Assembly (NCBI GenBank): GCA_947367375.1
Contig: CANBDZ010000014.1
Span: 1-34,916, forward strand
Length of the DNA stretch: 34,916 nt
DNA from: an uncultured Bacteroidales bacterium
GTDB taxonomy: Bacteria; Bacteroidota; Bacteroidia; Bacteroidales; UBA932
Direction: 5' to 3'
Shown here: positions 17,251-26,379 of the stretch, piece by piece
Layout of the letters: each line of letters starts with the position of its first letter
How positions within the stretch are numbered: the first letter of the stretch is position 1
Position numbers and translations under genes: made by a program
The notes under the pieces: generated by a model
What the model saw: the letters and a program-made list of their open reading frames with translations, nothing else
What the model was told of the DNA's origin: nothing
Database searches by the model: none

Positions 17251-18702
17251 TTATTCAGCGATTTGGAAGACACGTACATAATCGATCTCGAATGTTGCCG
17301 GGAGGCAGCTTTCATCCACACCGTACATTCCTCCCCAGTCTCCTCCCCAAGCGAGGTTGAGCTTGAGCTGGAAAGGCTTGTTGAACGGCCAGGTGTCTGC
17401 GTTGCGGCCCTTCGAGTAGTTGTCAGGGTTGTAATAGAAGAGCTGGACACCGTCCACATAGGTCTTGATGTACTCCGGAGTCCACTCGAGAGCGTAGGTG
17501 TGGAACTCATCCATTACTGTAGATATCTTCTTTGCAGCGGTCTTCTGAGTACCGATTGCGTGATAGTAGGCCTTGCAGTGGATTGACGACGACACCTCTG
17601 TAGGGACACAGCCTACGTGCTCCATAATGTCTATCTCACCACCTTCCGGCCAGCCAGACCAAGTGGTAGGCATCATCCAGAATGCCGGCCAGGTACCCTT
17701 TCCTCTCGGAAGTTTGAGGCGTGCCTCGAAGTAGCCATAGGTCCAGCCTTCGTTTGTATTCACACGGGCAGAGTACACTCTGTTTCCGTCCTTGATCGCA
17801 CGGATCTTGAGGGTGCCGTCGCTGACGTCAGCTGTCACGATGTCGCCCTTCTTTCCGGCAATATATGTCTGAAGTTCATTGTTCACCCAGCCAGGTTCTG
17901 CCGTCTCATACCACCATTTCCTGGTATCAGGGAGACCTGTAGCTGATTCATTGAACTCCTCCTGCCATACAAGTGTGTATCCCGCAGGAGTAGGGATTTC
18001 AGGCTCTACATACTCAGCAGTCTCAGGCTTTGAGAAACCTGCCGGCGCTGTAAATCCTGTCCATACATAGATCTTTGTAAGGTTAGGATTGCCTGTCGCA
18101 TTCATAGTCTGGAGCTTGAGCATATTGGTAAGGTCAAGTTCCTTAAGGTCATTGTCTGAACAATCAAGATATGTGATGTCCTTGAACAGCACATTGAGTT
18201 CCGGCATAGCCTTGATGCCACGGCCTGAAGCCTTGATCTCTGTGATTGCTGCTGCTTCTTTTGTGCTGAGTACACCGTCTTTGTCTACATCGTAGGCCTC
18301 AATAAGACAGGCTTTGAATGCAGGGTCAGAGATCAGCACTTCCTCAACATCATAGTTCTGCCTTACAGGAAGAACCACATTGCCACCCTTTGTTCTGAAC
18401 ACGAGAGAACTCTCGCGAACATCTCCTGTCTTGTTTTCATCGATCTTGACAAGGATATCAGAAGTACCTTTGCCACCTCCGCTTGGAGAGACACTTATCC
18501 ACGATTTGTCTTCCGGAGCAACACCCCAGTCCTCTTCAGAAGTCACTGTGACTACCTGTTGGGCAGCATCACTTGAAACGCTTATACTTTCACAGTTCAA
18601 TGTCAGATTGGCCTTGCCCTCATCTACCGGCACGTCAGGCACCGGCTTTCCGCAAGCTGTGGCAAAAAGACCTAATATGGCAAATAGAAAAATCCTTGTC
18701 AT
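17251..18702 (-). CDS. BACON / EF-hand / LRR / GH16 endo-beta-glucanase lipoprotein
   Basis: A 483-residue multidomain lipoprotein (Cys17 in LFATAC). A BACON domain (about 32-117, with WGVAPEDKSWISVSPSGG and the closing VLPVRQNYD) probably acts as a spacer or binding module. Residues 118-155 hold one EF-hand-like loop, DVDKDGVLSTKE, and 155-213 short leucine-rich repeats. The GH16 catalytic domain (240-483) has GEIDIMEHVG with nucleophile Glu356, Asp358 and acid/base Glu361 in the beta-bulge form, and ends FEIDYVRVFQ like its downstream paralogue. The long stalk suggests a surface-exposed endo-glucanase making the first cuts. It is the first gene after the terminator at 18716-18758. Confidence 0.92.
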   Translation of the reverse strand: MTRIFLFAILGLFATACGKPVPDVPVDEGKANLTLNCESISVSSDAAQQVVTVTSEEDWGVAPEDKSWISVSPSGGGKGTSDILVKIDENKTGDVRESSLVFRTKGGNVVLPVRQNYDVEEVLISDPAFKACLIEAYDVDKDGVLSTKEAAAITEIKASGRGIKAMPELNVLFKDITYLDCSDNDLKELDLTNMLKLQTMNATGNPNLTKIYVWTGFTAPAGFSKPETAEYVEPEIPTPAGYTLVWQEEFNESATGLPDTRKWWYETAEPGWVNNELQTYIAGKKGDIVTADVSDGTLKIRAIKDGNRVYSARVNTNEGWTYGYFEARLKLPRGKGTWPAFWMMPTTWSGWPEGGEIDIMEHVGCVPTEVSSSIHCKAYYHAIGTQKTAAKKISTVMDEFHTYALEWTPEYIKTYVDGVQLFYYNPDNYSKGRNADTWPFNKPFQLKLNLAWGGDWGGMYGVDESCLPATFEIDYVRVFQIAE

Positions 18703-18715
18703 AGTTTATAAGTTT

Positions 18716-18758
18716 AAAAAGGCAGGGGCAAAGCCACTGTGGCTTTTGTCCCTGCCTT
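18716..18758 (-). terminator. strong intrinsic terminator inside the glucan locus
   Basis: On the minus strand, about 13 bases after the glycan-binding protein stop, AAGGCAGGGACAAAAGCC pairs with a nearly perfect mirror arm (one G-T pair, one bulge) and is followed directly by TTTTT. It lies between the SusC/SusD/binding-protein genes and the enzyme genes, so it would reduce enzyme transcription relative to the importer. Confidence 0.8.
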
Positions 18759-18770
18759 GAATATCATTAA

Positions 18771-21266
18771 TTATTCAGCGTAATGCTCCTGAATGATAAT
18801 ATCATAGTACTCGAGGCTTGAACCTCCGACTCCACCTGCGAAGTCAAAGACAAGCTGTACATCCTCCATATCAATACCCGGAACATTGTCAAGGCGATAT
18901 ACATATTCCTCACCACCCTTTACAGAGTGTACATCTGCACAATAGAATGTGTTGTCATCACCTTCCTTTACCAGCTTGATAGTTATGCTAGGATGGTCTT
19001 CTTCAGAAAGCACCTTCACCTGGAAATCATAATTCTTAGCCGCGCTGGTACTGAATCCGAGAGTCTTATACTTCACCTGAGCCTGCCACTGAAGAGCTCC
19101 GAGAGCCTCTGGGAAAGTAAGATAATAATGATTGCCATCAGCTTCGTATTCAGCTGGATCTATTCCGGCCCAGTCACCACCTGTAGCAAAGAAGAACTCC
19201 ATATTGTTCTGGTTTGCAGTCAACCACAGGTTTCTGTCTGCAGCAGCATCCCATACAGTCGACGCAAGCTTATTAACAGTCATATCAAGAACACCGTCAT
19301 TATCCACTACTGTGAATACATAGTAACCTGCCTCTGAACCGTCATGATAGATGTTACCATTGTCACCGTCTGTACCGTTACCGAGCTTAAAGAGACCGTT
19401 GCCGTTGAATGAGCTGTAAAGGTCGCTTGTCCACTCGAGACCCCAGTCTGACTGACCGAACACCTTTACAGAGCCTTCACCCTTCATTGCAAGAGTAATC
19501 TGGTAAGTGTTTGCTCCGATCTGAGCCATAGGAAGCGGTGCATCACCGGTGTTCCATCCAATGATCTGAGCATCAGTAGGCTTTCCACCACCGTCACCGA
19601 TGATCCAAAGAGCCTTACCTGTATCGTATGTTGCCTTTGCGTCATCAACCATAGGAACAGCCTTGATCCAGTTGGCAGACTTGTCATATGCGAATCTATA
19701 GTCACCGTCAACAGCCTTGAACTTGAGACCAGCACCTGAAACCTCGAAGAAATCAGGGTCAACCCAGATATCAGCAAGATTGAGATTACCTACTGCGAGA
19801 ACATCGCCCTGAGCTACAGAAAGTGTAGCAGGAAGTTCCTGACCATTGAGAGTAGGACCAGCCGGTGCCTGAACGTCACGAGCCTTGAAAATCATCTGCC
19901 AGTAGCATCCTGGGTTCTCAGCCACAACCACGAGAGTTGTCTCTGTAAGCTCAACTACATGGAATACAGGAGACTCCCAAACAAGGTCAGAAGGAACGTA
20001 AACCATTGGAGTGTTAGCTGCAAGAGTAATAGTCTCACCGTCGAACACAAAGCTTGACTCAACGTCAGCCTGCTCAATGTCGATGTCTGGCTCAGCACCA
20101 GGGTTAGGTCCGATAACTGTCACGCCCCAGTTGATGTACATCAAGCCATCCTCACCTGAATCGTAAACATACTTGCCGTCAGGGAAGAATGTAATTGCAT
20201 CGTCATACAGACCTGTGCCTGCCTTCTCATCAGCACCTGCAGACCACCACTCAGTAGCAGTTGCAACTGATGAACCGCAACCGAGGTGACCCTTGGCAGC
20301 TGAATCCATCACCCACGCCTTACCTGCTGCCTCTGTTCCTGCAAGAAGATCCATTGGAGTTGCGCCAGCTGGAACGAAGTTGTAGAACCAAGAGATAGTA
20401 CCGTCACCGTTTGGAGCGTTCTGAGCAGAAAGCTTAACCTCCTTGCTTGAAAGCTCTGTCACGAGGAAACGAGGATCATCGTAGATAGTCTGGTTAGGGA
20501 TATATGAAAGGTTCTTCTGTGAAGGAAGCACGAGCCATATCTCCTCAATGCCTGCGTCATTCCAGTTGTTCTCGATTGTATAAGTAGTCTCGTAAGCTGG
20601 AATCTCAACACAGAAGTCATTTCCGTCAGGAGAAGTTCCGAGAGCTGTGAAACCGGCATTTACATACACGAGGTTATCCTTACCAGGATCAAAGCTATAC
20701 TTACCGTCAGCTGTGAATGTCATGAGGTCATCATAGATACCCCAATCTGCCTTCTCGTTAGCCTTTGCGCCCCACCAAGAAATAGGGTCTTCAGTATTAG
20801 GACCACAGCCGAAGTGACCGTCGTTCTCATAATTCCACTGCCATCTTGCAGCGAGCTTCTTCATGTAAGGAGCGGCATTGAACGGATCGCGATATGTGTT
20901 CTCGAGATTGTATGTAACAATTTTAGAACCCAAAGAAATACCGTTAGCATTGTATGCCTTTACTTCAACCTGATGCTCACCTGCATCACGAACGCGGAGT
21001 TTGAGACCGTTTGCTGTGTAAGCATATTTCTTTGCAGCCTTACCGTCCTCAACCTTGTCCTCACCGAAGATCCACATAGGAACAACTCCCTCGTTGGTTA
21101 CAGTAAAGGTTACATAGTTTGTTGTCTGGTCGACATCAATCCTGACATCAAGCTCAGAAGCTACTGGGAGCTGACTCTGATCAGGAGTCAGGACCTCAGG
21201 ATAACAACCGATTGCAAGCAGCGATGTTGCTAATGCAACGGCCATAAATTTCAAGAATTTCTTCAT
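18771..21266 (-). CDS. Surface glycan-binding lipoprotein (SGBP / SusE-F position)
   Basis: An 831-residue lipoprotein (Cys21 in LLAIGC) in the position where Sus-type loci encode surface glycan-binding proteins. A PKD-like beta-domain (about 36-120) is followed by two homologous units, 140-298 and 316-463, sharing GHxGCG, a Trp-Trp pair, GxYDD, DGKY and DxGxDxLxY. The remaining part (about 465-665) resembles the SusE/DUF5121-type C-terminal region and ends with another beta-rich domain (about 675-831) that may be a carbohydrate-binding module. The many exposed Trp and Tyr residues suit glycan binding. It follows susD by 37 bases. No catalytic motif was recognised. Domain names beyond the repeat are inferred. 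Confidence 0.75.
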   Translation of the reverse strand: MKKFLKFMAVALATSLLAIGCYPEVLTPDQSQLPVASELDVRIDVDQTTNYVTFTVTNEGVVPMWIFGEDKVEDGKAAKKYAYTANGLKLRVRDAGEHQVEVKAYNANGISLGSKIVTYNLENTYRDPFNAAPYMKKLAARWQWNYENDGHFGCGPNTEDPISWWGAKANEKADWGIYDDLMTFTADGKYSFDPGKDNLVYVNAGFTALGTSPDGNDFCVEIPAYETTYTIENNWNDAGIEEIWLVLPSQKNLSYIPNQTIYDDPRFLVTELSSKEVKLSAQNAPNGDGTISWFYNFVPAGATPMDLLAGTEAAGKAWVMDSAAKGHLGCGSSVATATEWWSAGADEKAGTGLYDDAITFFPDGKYVYDSGEDGLMYINWGVTVIGPNPGAEPDIDIEQADVESSFVFDGETITLAANTPMVYVPSDLVWESPVFHVVELTETTLVVVAENPGCYWQMIFKARDVQAPAGPTLNGQELPATLSVAQGDVLAVGNLNLADIWVDPDFFEVSGAGLKFKAVDGDYRFAYDKSANWIKAVPMVDDAKATYDTGKALWIIGDGGGKPTDAQIIGWNTGDAPLPMAQIGANTYQITLAMKGEGSVKVFGQSDWGLEWTSDLYSSFNGNGLFKLGNGTDGDNGNIYHDGSEAGYYVFTVVDNDGVLDMTVNKLASTVWDAAADRNLWLTANQNNMEFFFATGGDWAGIDPAEYEADGNHYYLTFPEALGALQWQAQVKYKTLGFSTSAAKNYDFQVKVLSEEDHPSITIKLVKEGDDNTFYCADVHSVKGGEEYVYRLDNVPGIDMEDVQLVFDFAGGVGGSSLEYYDIIIQEHYAE

Positions 21267-21303
21267 AATTCTGTAATTTTAAGATTGTATAGCATTGCTG
21301 CTG

Positions 21304-22815
21304 TTAATAGTTGTTCTGAGAAATGTTAGGGTCCTTGTCGATCTCAGACTGCGGGATCGGCCAGTACTTCTTGTTCTCTGTCCAGTCAACAGGCTGGCTG
21401 CCGTCGAATGTACGGCTAGCAGCTGTAAGCACAGATGCTGCCTTGCCTGTACGAACGAGGTCCCAGTAACGCTTACCCTCACCTACGAACTCCTTGTGAC
21501 GCTCCTCGATGATACCGTCAATTGAAGTGTCGGTGTCCTTACATCCTCTGATGTCGCGAACCTGCTGGAGATAAGCTGAACCGTCACCGCCTGTAAGAGC
21601 TGCAAGCTCTGCTGCGTTGAGGAGAGTCTCAGAGAAGCGGTATACGCGCTTGTTGTTACCATAGTTCATTGTGTCAGCAGCCTTGAAGCCATGGTTACCG
21701 TTAGCTCTTGCCATAGATTTAAGAAGGAAGTAACCTGTAGACTGCCAACGGCCGTTGTTGATACCGTTACCATACTCGCCTACAACAGCAAGGTGGTTGT
21801 AGATACCGCCGTCTCTGCGGAGGTCACCCTCGCCATACATTTCATAAGCCTTGGCAGCAACTGGAGAGAAGCCCCAGCCGTCTGAGAACTGACCAGCAAC
21901 ACCGCCTGGGATACCGATGAGAACAGGATAAACCGCGCCACCAGTAGCGATAGGGTTGCCCCAGTCTCTCAAACCACCCTCACAGATGTAGTTGATCTCC
22001 CAGATAGACTCGTTACCCCACTCACCTGTCTCAGCCCAGATACCTGCGAAATCAGCTACGAGAGCATACTGGCCAGACTCGATGATCTCCTTCATATAAT
22101 TGAGGGCCTGAGCGTAACGGCTCTGATCCTTCTGGTACATTACAACCTCAGCATAAAGCATATAAGCCATAGCCTTGGTTACTCGTCCGTACTTTTCAGG
22201 TGTCTGCTTCATAGGAAGTACATTCATGTCGATAACTTCCTCGATTCTTGTCACGATGTTGTTGTAAACCTCGTCAGCTGAAAGCTGTGGAGCTGTGTAA
22301 GGAGCAAGAAGGTTTACATCATAGTATGGAACGCTTCCCCAGAATTTCCAGAGAACTGTGTAGTAGTAAGCCTTGAGGAGAGTAGCCTCTGCCTTGTAGA
22401 GAGTCTTGGACTGATCTGACATACCAGGAACCTTGTCAACGTTCTCAAGAACGTGGCAGCAGCGGTTGATACCTGAATATGACACTGTCCAAGGAACATC
22501 CACGATCTCTGTAGGAGTACTTGTGTAGTAGTGGATCTTCACAAGAGATGGCTGGTCACCGTCGTTTGAACCACCGCAATAGACGTCGTCCGCCATAATG
22601 TCGGCCATCATCTGGATGTCAGTGTACTGATAGAAATAGTCGTACCATTTGAGCGGGTCATAAGCGGCTACGAGTCCCTCGAACATTCTGCTCTCGTTCA
22701 TGTAGTACTCGCTCTGTGGCTCTGATGAGTTGTGATTGACTGTAACGAAGTCCTTTGTACAAGAAGACATCAGAAGGACAGCCAATGCGCTGATTGCAAT
22801 AATTATCTTTTTCAT
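21304..22815 (-). CDS. SusD/RagB-family glycan-binding lipoprotein
   Basis: A 503-residue outer-membrane lipoprotein (Cys19 in LLMSSC) that forms the lid of the SusC transporter and binds oligosaccharides at the surface. Features of the family are the TPR-like helical N-terminal half (EATLLKAYYYTVLWKFWG, VTKAMAYMLYAEVVMYQKD) and the C-terminal RYWDLVRTG followed by KKYWPIPQSEIDKDPNISQNNY, the classic end of SusD proteins. It lies 17 bases behind susC and precedes the surface-binding protein gene. The specific glycan cannot be read from it; context indicates beta-glucan. Confidence 0.95.
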   Translation of the reverse strand: MKKIIIAISALAVLLMSSCTKDFVTVNHNSSEPQSEYYMNESRMFEGLVAAYDPLKWYDYFYQYTDIQMMADIMADDVYCGGSNDGDQPSLVKIHYYTSTPTEIVDVPWTVSYSGINRCCHVLENVDKVPGMSDQSKTLYKAEATLLKAYYYTVLWKFWGSVPYYDVNLLAPYTAPQLSADEVYNNIVTRIEEVIDMNVLPMKQTPEKYGRVTKAMAYMLYAEVVMYQKDQSRYAQALNYMKEIIESGQYALVADFAGIWAETGEWGNESIWEINYICEGGLRDWGNPIATGGAVYPVLIGIPGGVAGQFSDGWGFSPVAAKAYEMYGEGDLRRDGGIYNHLAVVGEYGNGINNGRWQSTGYFLLKSMARANGNHGFKAADTMNYGNNKRVYRFSETLLNAAELAALTGGDGSAYLQQVRDIRGCKDTDTSIDGIIEERHKEFVGEGKRYWDLVRTGKAASVLTAASRTFDGSQPVDWTENKKYWPIPQSEIDKDPNISQNNY

Positions 22816-22832
22816 AATATCATCCTGTTAAA

Positions 22833-25800
22833 TTAGAAAGTAAGATTTACTCCGACAGAGAAAGTACGGTTCTGTGGATATACACCACGGTCGATACCGA
22901 GCTCTGTTCCGAATCCGTTACCACCTGTCACCTCAGGGTCGCAACCTGAGTACTTGGTGAGAGTGAAGAGGTTCTCAGCCTGTGCATATACTCTGAGACG
23001 CTGGATGAACGCCTTCTTTGTAATGTTTGCAGGAACTGTGTAACCGAGCTGTACGTTACGAGCGCGGAGGAATGAAGCATCCTCTACCCAGTAATCTGAA
23101 ACGCGGTAGTTCTCGTTAGCTGAAGTGAACTCGAACTTAGGTGCTGAGTTTGTTGTACCCTCTCCTGTCCAACGGTTGAGGATGGTCTTAGGAAGGTTGA
23201 TATAATAAAGGTCTGTACGACGGGTCACGTTGAATGCCTGAGCACCTGCCTGACCCTGGAGGAGCATGTTGAAGTCGAGTCCCTTCCACTCGAAACCGAG
23301 GTTGAGACCGAATGTCCAGTCTGGAATACCCTTACCGATGTAAGTACGGTCAGCGTCAGTAAGTGCACCGTCACCGTTTACATCCTTGAAGCGGAAGTCA
23401 CCAGGAGTTGCGTTAGGCTGGATCATAGCTCCGTCTGCATTTACATAAGCTGCAACCTCATCTGGATTCTGGAATACGCCGTCAGTCACATAACCGTAGA
23501 AGAATGGGAATGGCATTCCGATCTCACCGCGTGTGAGCTGACCGATCTTATGGCTTGAACCATAAAGGTCAGTAGAGTCATCACCAAGATAAGTAAGGGT
23601 GTTCTTGGTGTAAGTAGCGTTTGCTGAAACATGCCAGTTGAAGTCACCGATACCATCGCGATAGCTTACTTCGAACTCAATACCACTGTTCACCATGTCA
23701 CCGAGGTTACCGATTGGAGAAGAGTCTCCTGCATAGCTAGGAACAGGCATTGAAAGAAGCATACCTGCTGTGTTCTTGCGGTACCAGTCAACTGTTGCAG
23801 TGATCTTGTTGCCGAGGAAACCGGCATCGATACCGATGTCAGTCTGTCTTGACTCCTCCCATCTTACGTTAGGGTTAGCAAGACCTGAAGGCTTTGCACC
23901 TACGTTTACAACCTCAGATCCGTTTGCACCTGAACCGAAAGCGTAGTTGTTGCCTGAGCTCATATAAACTGCATATCTGAAGTTACCGATAGAGTCGTTA
24001 CCGTTGACACCCCAAGAAGCACGGAGCTTCAAGATCGAGAGCCAGTTGTAATCCTGCATGAATGACTCGTTCTTGATGTTCCAACCGAGTGAGAATGAAG
24101 GGAATGTACCCCACTTGTTGTTGTCACCGAAACGGCTTGAAGCATCGCGACGGAGAGTAACCTCAGCCATATAACGCTCATCATAGTTGTAAGAAACTCG
24201 ACCGAAATATGATGCGAGTCTGTAAGGAATAGAGTTCCAAGAGCCCCAACCGTCACGGTCACCGTTGATTGACTGACCGATAGTGTTGTTCACTGAGATC
24301 TTATACTCGTCATAAGGATACATAAGACCCTTTGCAGAAGCTCCTACATTAGATGAAGATGATGAGAGAGCTGACTGACCGAGGATTGCTGATACTGAAT
24401 GTGCACCGAAAGTCTTGTCATAAGTGAGGATGTTCTCCACCTGCCAAGTAAGCGATCTGTTCATAGACTGCCAAGCGCCGGTAGCATAGTTTGTCTTTGT
24501 TGTGATCACCTCGTTTCCATCCTTGTCATAAGTGATGGTGTCAGAAGTTGACTCAAGGTTGTAGTTCTTTGTAGAAAGATAGTAAGGCTCGCTGTAGCCG
24601 TGGCTTCCCCAGAATGCCATGTCGATACCGATCTGGCTGCGGAACTTGAGGCCGTCCCAAATCTGGAGCTCAGCGCTTCCGTTTGCAACGAACTTGTCAG
24701 TCCAATACTTCTCACCTGGCTGCTCGAGCATAGCGAGAGGGTTGTTCTGCTCGTTGTACTTTACACCGTCAACTACAGTGTAGTAACGTCCCTGTGAATC
24801 TCTGAGGAGAGCGTCGAACTGAGCAGGTGTAAGAGTTGCCTTGTACTGAGCGACTGTCGCCTCATCAGCAAAGATTGACTCGAGTGGAGACATTCCCATT
24901 GCTGATCCGAGAGGTGAACCGAACTCTGAGTTTGTAGAAATACCTGTAGAGTTGATGTGAGAGTATGACACGCTTGACTGCATTGTCATCTTGTTGAGCC
25001 AGTTGCGCTCATCTGAGTTGTCGAAAAGAACTGAGTTCAAAGCCTGACGCAATGTGAAACGGTCATAGTTTGCACGGCCGAAATCACCTCCGATAGTACC
25101 CTCGCGGGTAAGGAAACCTGCTGAAGTAGAGTACTGCACTCTGTCGTTACCACCATTGATGTTGATGTCGTGCTTAACTACAGGAGCATTGTTGTTGAAA
25201 ATCTCAGAAACCCAGTCTGTACCCTGTCCGAATGAATAAGGATCGTCATAGATAGGAGCCTGACCGTTGTTGAGGTAACCCTCGTTCATCATGATCGCAT
25301 ACTCAGTAGCATTGAGAACCTGAGGCTTTCTCCAAGGGTTCTGCCAACCGTGTGAGTAATCATATGTAACGGTAGTCTTGCCCTTTGAGCCCTGGCGTGT
25401 TGTCACGAGGACAACTCCGTTTGCCGCACGTGCACCGTACACAGCTCCCGAAGCGGCGTCCTTGAGGACCTCGATACGCTCGATATCGTTAGGGTTGAGG
25501 TAGTCGATCCGCCTACAGGCATACCGTCAACAATGTAAAGAGGATTTGAGTCGTTGATGGTACCGATACCACGGATACGGATCTGAGAACCTGCATCCGG
25601 AGCACCTGAAGTCGAAGTCACAGTGACTCCGGAAGTCATACCCTGGAGGAGGTTGTCAACACGTGTGTGTGCTGTCTTCTTAAGGTCATCTGATGTAATT
25701 GATGAGATGGCCGCTGTCACGACGCTCTTCTTCTGGACACCGTAGCCGACTACGACTACGTCATCGAGCATCTCTGTGTCTTCTTCAAGGATGATGTCAA

Positions 25801-26071
25801 GGCTGCCTGTCACTGGAACGCGTGCAGTCTTGTAACCGATTGAAGAAACTACGAGGACAGCATCAGACGGAACTGCCTGTGCGATGGCGAAGTTACCGTC
25901 AAAATCGGCTGTAGTACCAATGGATGTTCCTTCCACTATCACGGCTGCGCCGATGACAGGTTCTCCGGAAGCATCCTTTACTGTACCTTTCACTTGCTGA
26001 GCAAACGCATTGGCGCAGCTCAGACCCATTATCGCAAAGATAAGGGCGATACGATAAGTTAGGTGTTTCAT
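22833..26071 (-). pseudogene. SusC/RagA TonB-dependent transporter, interrupted by a one-base deletion
   Basis: The gene is split into two overlapping frames: 25403-26071 (N-terminal 222 residues, of which about 190 are genuine) and 22833-25442 (the remainder). Adding one base near 25509 restores a 3240-base frame of 1079 residues reading PLYIVDGMPVGG-IDYLNPNDIERIEVLK, the invariant SusC plug sequence. Visible parts are a signal peptide (AFA cut), a carboxypeptidase-regulatory-like domain (about 27-105), a TonB box region (DDVVVVGYG), the plug domain and a 22-strand barrel ending FSVGVNLTF. It would import oligosaccharides with the adjacent SusD using TonB energy. Everything else is intact, so a sequencing or assembly error or a very recent mutation is more likely than old decay. 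Confidence 0.9.
25505..25513 (-). other. frameshift site in susC
   Basis: On the minus strand the frame reads GGC GGA TCG, whereas downstream homology (IDYLNPND) needs GGC GGN ATC. One base is therefore missing next to 25509. The site is not in a long homopolymer. Confidence 0.85.
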
Positions 26072-26379
26072 TTGGTTAGTGTTTATGTGTTAATAAAGTG
26101 TTTACGAAATCATATGATTCGCATTTTCAAATTTAATAAATTTAATCTTCAATCCACCCTTGCCCGACTCCAAAGGTGGCAATTAGTGGATAAAGATAAA
26201 GCAAAATGTTGATTATCTGACACTTATACAGGGATTTAGGATTAAAAAAGTGGACGCGGCTGAATTTTACAAATATATGAATATAGAAAAGTGGATGATT
26301 TTAACACAATCATCCACTATATTTAATTATATATCAACGTCTTATAAAAATCACATCTTTTATAAAAAAGTGGATTTTA
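26072..26379. promoter_or_regulatory. AT-rich control region upstream of susC
   Basis: A 308-base gap between susC and the end of the DUF6377 gene, without a credible open frame. On the minus strand TAAATTTG (26128-26135) is a -7 box about 55 bases before the susC ATG, with no standard -33 TTTG, as expected for an activator-dependent promoter. A perfect 12-bp palindrome, AATCATATGATT, covers 26108-26119. GTGGA-containing motifs recur at 26153-26158 (inverted), 26185-26191, 26244-26254, 26290-26296, 26312-26318 (inverted) and 26364-26375. Confidence 0.6.
26290..26318. repeat. perfect 11-bp inverted repeat
   Basis: AGTGGATGATT and AATCATCCACT flank a 7-base spacer (TTAACAC). It begins 61 bases beyond the DUF6377 stop. 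On the minus strand it is followed by CTTTTCTATATT, so it may act as a weak terminator, or as an operator because its half-site recurs nearby. Confidence 0.6.

Noticed and set aside
26078..26104. Two AGTGTTTA copies in the susC leader
   Set aside because: Short, AT-rich and imperfectly spaced; likely chance similarity in a low-complexity leader.
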